DNA of 64,000 bases, taken from assembly GCA_947685225.1 (NCBI GenBank), contig CANTUV010000015.1:6510001-6574000 (forward strand), in the 5' to 3' direction. The DNA comes from Garcia nutans (lineage: Eukaryota; Streptophyta; Magnoliopsida; Malpighiales; Euphorbiaceae). The notes under the pieces are model-generated. The model made no database searches and was not told the DNA's origin. It saw only the letters and a program-made list of their open reading frames with translations. Shown here one piece after another: positions 56,921-64,000 of this stretch. The position numbers and the translations under genes are program-made. Position 1 is the stretch's first letter, and every line of letters starts with the position of its first letter.

Positions 56921-59255
56921 TGTAGACCCTTAATTTTTTACCTGGTCCGATCCAATATATTTTAATTAGTCCAAAATAATTTTTATGTAATCCAATATAT
57001 TTTAATTAGTCCAAAATAATTTTTATTATTTTAATTAAATAATTTTTGCTTTAGTATCTAATTTTTATTAATAAAAAATAAAAATAATAATAATAATAAA
57101 CAATAAAAATAAAGTAAAAAAAAGAAAAAAAAAGGAAGGGGGGTCAGCTGCGGCGAAATCAGCTGGGGCCATTTCACCTATAAGAATTTCTCCGCAGCAG
57201 TTTTTCCGCAGCCAATTTTTTTCACCAGCGCAATTTTTTTCCAGAGCATTTTTTCCACAGCCAATTTTTTTTGCCAGCACAATTTTTCCGCAGTAGTTTT
57301 TTTTCACCGGCGAAATTTTTCCGATGCAAATTTTTCAAAACCTAATACAATTAGGTTTCAGTTTCCTTTTCTTAATCAATATTAGCTTCAGCAAATAACT
57401 AGAAATATACATCAAATTCTTCTATAAATAAAGACTAAAACACACAAAAAAAAGGGGAGAAATAATCAAGAAAATCAGACAGAATCTGGAACAAATGTGG
57501 AAACCGAAACTGTGAAGGAAAACCTTGAATAAAGCTAATTTTTTGAGAAAGCAAAAAAATAATTCAAGCAATTCAAAGGCAAAAAGGCTTGTCTTTGATT
57601 TGGTTCATCCAAGAAGCAATTTTGGTGCAACCCACGAAAGAAGGTTTGAATTCTTAATTTCTTTATATTTTTTCACAGTAGCATAAACTATCCAATTGTG
57701 TCTTTTAATTCAAAGACCCTAGAACTTTAATTTAGTTTTTCTAAAGTTTAAAAACCTTATTTCGTTGCTTTGTTTTCCAAAAAACTTACAATTGTTATTT
57801 TTTCTTCATCAAAATCTTTTTTTTATTTCTTTAAAAAGCTCGACCCTCGAAATACGTTTTTATAGGGATCGAACCCCTGCCCTCTCAATTGAGAGTAACA
57901 ACAGGTGGCCAGCTGAGCTACCCCAGCTGGTTTCATCAAAATCTTAAAACCCTAATTTAACATGTTTCTTTTCAAAACCATAATTTAAATTCTGTTTCTT
58001 TCTAAACACCTTAACAAATATCTTTTCTATTTATGTAAACTTTAAATCGTTTGTTTATTTTCATAAACCTTCATAAAATTATCAAATTGATTTCCAAACC
58101 CTAAAAACTTTATGCATTCACCGAAACCCTAATTCAACTTTAAAACTAAACAATAAACCTTAAACTCCTTCAAAACCTTAAATCCTAATTTTTTCTAAAC
58201 ACTAATCCTTTAGAACTTTAAAAACCATATAAACCCCAAATGTTTAATTTTACACAGTAAGCATGAAACACAATTCAATAAATAACCAAACCATAAATCT
58301 AAGTATTTTAAAGTGTCCAAACCCTAGTTTCATGATTTCACCATTCAAACACTAATTTGGTTAATCAAAGAACTTCATCAGCCTTTTAAAACATAAAACC
58401 TTAATCTATTTTAATTCCTTTAAAAAATCACAGTAGCCTAAATTCCAAAACCCTAAACACATGAAATAAAGAACCCTAAATGGAAACAGTAGCTATAATT
58501 TAGATTTTTATTTGCCTTATTTAATTCTATATTTGATTATGCTTTGATTTATTTTATATGCTTTAATTTATTTAAGTTCAATGCTTGGTTTATTTAATTC
58601 ATCATGGATGGATGTTTATTTTCTATTGATGTTTAATACCTTTGATGAATGATTTATTTATGATGAATGGTTATTTACTTTTATTTCCAAATGTTGTAAG
58701 GGGTATATTTCCACTTGGTGGGTACCTCATTAGTTAAATATCATGTAATTTAATTTGCTTTTCTATTTTAGAACCTATTTAAAGGACATGTTTCTACCTT
58801 TCGGTAGGTGTCCTATTTAGGCATGGATTATGTAAGGGCATGTTTCCATCTTCGGATGGGTGTCCATTTATTTGTTTTGCTTGGACATTGCTTTGATTTT
58901 AATATAATGATGCTTTCTTTTAACTGTTGTGTGTAATATGGATAATATTATTATATTTAAGAATTTTATAATAATAAGACCTATAAAGGAGGCCGGTTCC
59001 AATGAACCGGGCGTTGTGGGGGTGCTGGGCCATTTCTCACCTTCCCCACACGTACCCAACTTTTCGAACCCATTAGGGGGTTGGGGATTCCTTAGGAATC
59101 GAGTCATCCACCCCTTTCTTTTTTCCCGGCCTGTCCGGGTGGTGACTCCATTTTCTCTGGACTTAGGTCCGTGTTTTCTTAGGCCCCGAGCCTAAACAAT
59201 GTCGAAGTCGCAATAACCATTTCACCGAGAGTGGGGGAAAAAATCCCAGCTCACA
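56921..59255 (+). repeat. 3' LTR of E
   Basis: 2335 bp, TGTAGACCC...GCTCACA. It is longer than the 5' LTR because of a SINE insertion (57819-57931 plus a 14-bp duplication). Other small indels are in the first 400 bp. Confidence 0.93.
57819..57931 (-). mobile_element. Short tRNA-derived SINE
   Basis: 113-bp insertion absent from the 5' LTR of E. On the minus strand it starts CCAGCTGGGG and has a pol III A box (TAGCTCAGCTGG) and B box (GGTTCGATCCC), ending in an A-rich tail (AAATAAAAAAA). It is flanked by 14-bp direct repeats TTCATCAAAATCTT (57805-57818 and 57932-57945). This is the full signature of an LINE-mobilised SINE. The internal boxes suggest it came from a tRNA; which one is unclear. 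Confidence 0.93.
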
Positions 59256-59260
59256 CACGC

Positions 59261-60304
59261 CAAGTGACATGGGCATGTCACTGGACGTGCCTTATATTAA
59301 AAATCCCAGTTGCAATGACACACCCAGTGACATGGGCGTGTCACTAGGCGTGTCAGGCAAAAATATCTACACTATAAAAGCTGAGCTGAAGCATGAATTA
59401 GAGGGCGAATTTTCATATTTTATAACCTATAGCCGACTTCTAGAACGAAAAAGAGAGTTTTGGAGCTGAGATTGAAGGTGAAGACATATCCTAAACAAGA
59501 TCTAAACCAAGATTCAAGGATTCAAGTGAAGAAATACAAATTATTCGCCATGAATTGTTTGGATTCTTTTTCTTATTTCTCTTGTTTTGGTTTTCTGGTT
59601 TTGAACATGAACTAACTCATTCTCTATCTAGATATTGATGAACCCTAACTTTATTGTATGGATTGAATAATTTTATTTAATTAAATCATTTGATTGAGTT
59701 GTTTTATTCTTATGATGCTTAATAATTTATTTCCAATTGATAATAGCAATGTTATTGATTGGTTGCAATTTTCAAATTATTGACTTGAGAAAGCTTAATA
59801 TGAATTGAATACTCATAAGGATTGAGGATTGATTGGAGTGCTAGAGATAGACTTACAAGATCCTTTTGTTTATGATTCATTATTCTTAATGCAAGATCTA
59901 CTTAATTATGTTTGAGAAGAGATTCCAGCATTCTACTTAATGATTAGGGATTAATTCACTTGAGAAAGGTTTTAGTCTAATTTAGAGGAATACCAATTCA
60001 ACTCTATCATTTGGTTTAATTGAATTGATTTTCATAAATGTATTTATAGGTAGGGGGATTCAATATCTGGGTAGTAATTTAATTATTAATCCTTTTTGCA
60101 CAACACTCAACCTCCCTCTATTTTTAGTTATTAAGTTAATTATCTTCAATTACAAAACTTCACAAAACTATTGATTTGCTAAACAACAGTTAAAATTTAC
60201 ACTAGTACTTGGCCTTGTACCCAGTGAAACGATAACTCACTCACTACTTTATTACTTGAGCGAGCCGTGCACTTGCGGTATTGCAATAGCATAGTTTCAC
60301 ACCA
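59261..60304 (+). repeat. G 3' LTR, part right of element E
   Basis: Continues the LTR from 48605 with more GACACGCC/GGGCGTGTC words (59256-59365), ending near GTTTCACACCATCA. The exact end (60301, 60304 or 60307) is unsettled because several CA endings are possible. Joined LTR length is about 1.36 kb. No gene. Confidence 0.82.
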
Positions 60305-60307
60305 TCA

Positions 60308-61523
60308 CCTTTCTTTGAAGCTTATTGAGAACCCAAGACATCGATTTCCCCAATTTTGAAAATTGTCTCCTTGTTCCTTGGCTATTAGCTTTAACACCGA
60401 CTGCCTTTTGCATGCTTTGGCTACCAAACTGATAGTTTCCTTTCTCATTCCTTCTTGTTGAAAAATGGTTCTTCTCTTTTTCCCATTCTTCAATTTACAG
60501 ACCAGATTGAAGAAGATCTTTGAAATCACGGATGAGTGCATGAGACATCCTTTCACGAAGACTAGGCAACACCCCTCTTACAATCATCCTTAGTTGATCA
60601 GATTCATCTGGCCTTTTCTTGAGCAAAGCAGCCTTATTTCTCCACCTTATCACATAGTCCCCAAAATTCTCATTTGGCCTTTGTCTAATGGACTCCACTT
60701 CCATTAAGGTAACTTCCATCTCGACATTGTATCCATATTGTTGGATGAAGGCCTTGTATAGCAAATCCCAACTCTTTTGTGTTCCATCATCTAAGGTATT
60801 GAACCAATTTTGGATAACATGATCCAATAAGAGTATAAAGTACCTTAGAGTTTGAGCCTTAGTAGCTCGGAAAGACTGCATAGCAGTGATATACTGCTTC
60901 ACATGGAGGTGGGGATATTCGGTTCCATCAAACTTCGCAAAAGATGGCATCTTGAACTTGTACGAAACTTCTTCATCTAGCTCAAATAATTTGTCAACTT
61001 CGGACATTTCTTCGGTTTTCAATTTCTTCTCAAATTTCTTTTCTAAATCAGCAATCATCTTTTCAACATTAGAAGTTTCAATTTTCTCCATAGCTGATCT
61101 TTCAACAATCTTTGGTTCTTTCTTCTTGTCTTGAGGATCTTGGTAGTATTGAGCCCAATCATCATCATCATCAATGATCACCTTTTCATCATCAAAAACC
61201 ACTTCACCAACTTTAGTCTTCCCTTTGTCCTTTGGCTTCTTAGTGCTAGCAGATGCTTCGGCATGATTTCCTAAAATTGCAGCCAATTGGTTCTTCATGG
61301 TCTCAGCTAGGGCCTCTTTTATTTCTTCCATCTTGGCATTGAGGCCATCATCCACCATTATTTGAATTTGTTCGGGCTCTATTACTTTTGGTGAAAAAGA
61401 GATTGAGTCATTGCTAGATTCTTCATCTCCGGCGTAGGTCGGATTGTCATAAGCTTTTGAAATGTCATAATCCAGGGTTGCGAGCCAGAAAGGATCAATG
61501 ATATGAGATGCAAATGTATGCAT
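60308..61523 (-). pseudogene. F gag (Tat/Ogre-type), nearly intact
   Basis: ATG at 61523 (MHTFASHIIDP). 342 codons run without interruption to a TAA at 60495-60497; the same frame continues for about 60 codons beyond it to the G junction, so the stop is a nonsense change (E has CAA there). There is a coiled-coil-like Lys/Glu-rich region in the middle, then PSFAKFDGTEYPHLHVKQY and WDLLYKAFIQQYGYNVEME. It lies upstream of RWRNKAALLKKRPDES. It is the best copy for reconstructing the family's gag domain layout. Confidence 0.9.
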
Positions 61524-62521
61524 GTATGCACAAACAATCAACAAACAAGGACAAATAGGACGTTCCTTCCAACCTTATAACATCCACACACGAATGGCGA
61601 GTCTCTTTTCCTAGGTACATGGTTAACAAAATACTAACATGGGGTACCTTATTTTTGAATATTTCCCTCGGACGTTTCAACCAATAGTTATATTTTCAAA
61701 AATGGAAATCAATTTATGATAATTCCCATTAATTAGGTTTTAATCCATTTATCCAACTAAAGTAGCTTTTATGCTATATTGGATTAAAAATAAATTAAGA
61801 GGTGTATTATAAATAGATTTCTCACTTGAAAAAGTAACTAATGATTCATGCCAAAAATAAGCCCATGATTAATTATTCTTAGTATAAACTAGGCTCACAA
61901 TTGATTTTTGGTATTTCATAATTGACCTACATAATTTGCAAGCTCTTTGTAAAATAATTTTGTTTATAAGCCCATTGTAAAAAGATTTTAGAAAAAACAT
62001 ATTTTGGGCTGTATATTTGGGTCATGAGAAAGAAGAATTTTTTATTCATTTTTAGAAAAGTTTTACACCCAAAGACCATTTTGGAAAGTTTTTTTAAAAA
62101 TTTCTTTGGTCTTTTGGATTTTAAAGAAAAATTTATTTGAGCTTACAAATGCACTTGGGTCATATTAGAAAAAGAAAAAACCAAATAAGACATGATTTAG
62201 GCTAAGATAAATTAACCATAGTCAAACAACAAGCATTTGGTGTAAAACCTAAGGAAAGTGACTAGACCAATTACATGTGCAAGTAAAAAGGCTTAGGTTC
62301 CCATAGCAAGTATATACCAAATGTTACAAGGCTATGAGTGGTTATGTCATGCTCGATCTCCATATCTTGAGTGAAAGTATGGTATCCCTTACATAACGCA
62401 ACACGGGTAACACGGGCGTCCTAACTCACGCACACGATGCAATATAATATGATGCAATGGATAATATCATTATAAGAAAGAATATAATAATAAAAAGACC
62501 AACGAAATCAACTTCTCTTAT
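61524..62521 (-). other. F leader
   Basis: About 1 kb matching the E leader. No gene. Confidence 0.75.
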
Positions 62522-62538
62522 CCCCAGTGGAGTCGCCA
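62522..62538 (-). promoter_or_regulatory. Primer-binding site of F
   Basis: Minus strand TGGCGACTCCACTGGGG, identical to E, 1-2 bases from the LTR. Confidence 0.9.
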
Positions 62539-62539
62539 T

Positions 62540-64000
62540 TATGAGCGGAGATTTTCGCCCCCCTCCCGGTGGAATGGTTCTTGCGACTTCGACGCTGTTT
62601 AGGCTCGGGGCCTTAGAGAACATGGACCTAAATTCGGAGAAAATGGAGTCGCCACCCGGATGGGCCGGGAAAAAGAAAGGGGTGGATGACTTGATTCCTA
62701 TGGAATCCCCTATCCCCTAATGGGTTCTGACAGTTGGGTACGTGTGGGGAAGGTGAGAAATGGCCCAGCACCCCCACAATGCCCAGTTCATTGGAACTGG
62801 CCTCCTATGCAGGTCTTAATATTGTAAAATTCTTAAATATAACAATATTATCCATATTACATACAACAATTGAAATAAAGCATCATTATATTAAAATCAA
62901 AGCAATGTCCAAACAAAGCAAATAAATGGACACCCATCCAAAGATGGAAACATGTCCTTACATCATCCATGTCTAAACTAAATAGGACACTCACCAAAAG
63001 GTAGAAACATGTCCTTTACATTGGTCTAAAATATAAAAGCAATTTAAATTACATGATATTTAACTAATGAGGTACCCACAGATTGGAAACATACCTCTTA
63101 CAATTTTAATACTAAAACAAATAAATAATAACAATAAAGAAAACATCCATCCATGATAAATTAAATAAATCAAGCATTGAAATTAAATAAATCAACCATC
63201 AAACCATATAATAAACTACATAATCAAATCTAAAATTTAAATAAAGCAAGAAAAGGTACAAATTTAGGGTTTACTATTTCTATTTAAAGTTCTTTAATTA
63301 ACATTTAGGGTTTTGGAATTTTAGTATTATTATTGTTATTTGTTTAGGCTACTGTAAAGGTTTAAGAAAATTGGAATGGATTAGGGTTTTATGAATTTAA
63401 GAAAGTAGTACGGTTTTTTGGTTTTGGAATCCTAAGATATTAGGTTTATAATTCATGTTTACTGGATTGTTATTTTAGTTTTATTAGATTATGGCCTTAG
63501 GGTTTAGATTAACTAGTTTGGGGTTTTAAATTCAATGAATTAGGGTTTAGGAAAACTTAGGGTTTATTATTTTGGTTTTGAGAGAATTAGGGTTTTTGGT
63601 ATTTTAGAAAATATATTTGGTTTTAGGATTTAAGAAAACAGTTTAGAGTTTTATAAAATAATTAAGATTTTAAAAAACTTTAAAGTAGGTTAGAATTTGG
63701 AGATTTAAGAAAACATTTGGAAATTTTGGAAAAAGTTAGAGAAAAACAGTTTAGGGTTTTTTAAAGTTTTTGGAAATAGGAAAAACAATTTAAGGTTTTT
63801 AAGGTTTTTTTTTTTTTTTGAAAACAAAAGAAACGAATTAGAGTTTTTTTTGGAGACTGATGAAATAAATTTTGATTTTTGAGGTTTTTTTATGGTTTTT
63901 GGGAAACAAAAGAAATAATTTAGGGTTCTTAAGGTTTTTTGGAAACAGAAGAAATAAATTAGGGTTCTTGAGGTTTTTGGAAACAAAAGAGTACTTTTTA
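62540..64000 (-). repeat. F 5' LTR (partial)
   Basis: Element-sense end GCTCATA at 62540 instead of GCTCACA in E (C-to-T). From 63260 onward it has many TTAGGGTTT words (reverse complement of the telobox). It runs off the window end. No gene. Confidence 0.88.

Larger units (their letters stand above)
48606..59255 (+). mobile_element. Element E: gag-only (TR-GAG type) Tat-like retrotransposon
   Basis: 10,650 bp with LTRs 48606-50839 and 56921-59255, primer-binding site 50841-50857 and polypurine tract before 56921. The target duplication is TACGC (48601-48605) and CACGC (59256-59260), one base different. Internally there is only a broken gag (51856-53407) and about 3.5 kb of non-coding DNA with two minisatellites; no protease, RT or integrase. 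This is the layout of terminal-repeat retrotransposons with a GAG domain, which rely on partner enzymes. The LTRs differ by a few percent and by a SINE in the 3' copy. Confidence 0.93.
60308..64000 (-). mobile_element. Element F: second copy of the E family (truncated by G and by window edge)
   Basis: Minus-strand relative of E. It has gag 60308-61523, leader 61524-62521, primer-binding site 62522-62538, and 5' LTR from 62540 past the window end. On the left its gag is cut by G near 60308; the other part should lie outside the window beyond G. Confidence 0.88.

Noticed and set aside
57840..57931. A tRNA gene
   Set aside because: A and B boxes are present but the sequence lacks a full cloverleaf, has an A-rich tail and 14-bp target duplications, so it is a SINE.

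Overview
The window is a block of nested plant transposable elements. I see no free-standing host gene. The organism is a flowering plant, probably a eudicot: the elements are plant Ty3/gypsy chromoviruses, Tat/Athila-type elements, a Ty1/copia element and a CACTA transposon, and the only non-element coding sequences are plant-type (a CHUP1-like gene and the last exon of ribosomal protein L18). The species cannot be named from this sequence. The density and depth of nesting suggest pericentromeric or other heterochromatic DNA.

Layout, using my own labels. F (minus, about 60308 to beyond 64000) is a gag-only Tat-type element. Its gag is interrupted by G (plus, Athila-like; internal part from 46085, 3' LTR from 48287). 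G's LTR is split by E (plus, 48606-59255), a gag-only relative of F that carries two minisatellites and has a 113-bp SINE in its 3' LTR. G's internal region is split by B (minus, entering at 46084 and running left past the window start), a chromovirus in an LTR-internal-LTR-internal array (B1 then B2). B is itself interrupted by D (plus, 26574-37879), a copia element (minus, 15127-25656) and A' (minus, LTR 409-13519). A' is split by A (plus, 1724-12209). The copia element is split by a CACTA transposon (16777-22398) that carries host gene pieces. Most boundaries are confirmed by matching target-site duplications: CAACT for A, TGAAA for D, AAAAG for copia, ATG for CACTA, a 14-bp repeat for the SINE, and CACGC/TACGC for E.

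Relative ages by eye. The LTR pairs of A (at least 11 differences in 2810 bp) and D (about 15 in 2940 bp) are nearly identical, so these are recent insertions. Copia (about 3 percent) and B (about 5 percent) are older. Every polyprotein is broken. A has a single frame with four stop codons and no frameshift; D was already heavily damaged when it inserted, so it must have been mobilised by proteins from another element.

Most notable are the CACTA element with a five-exon CHUP1-like gene and an RPL18 exon, and a two-hairpin structure kept in the LTRs of four chromovirus families although the stem sequences differ. Also notable are a small coiled-coil ORF upstream of gag in B, the mosaic LTR of A, and the SINE.
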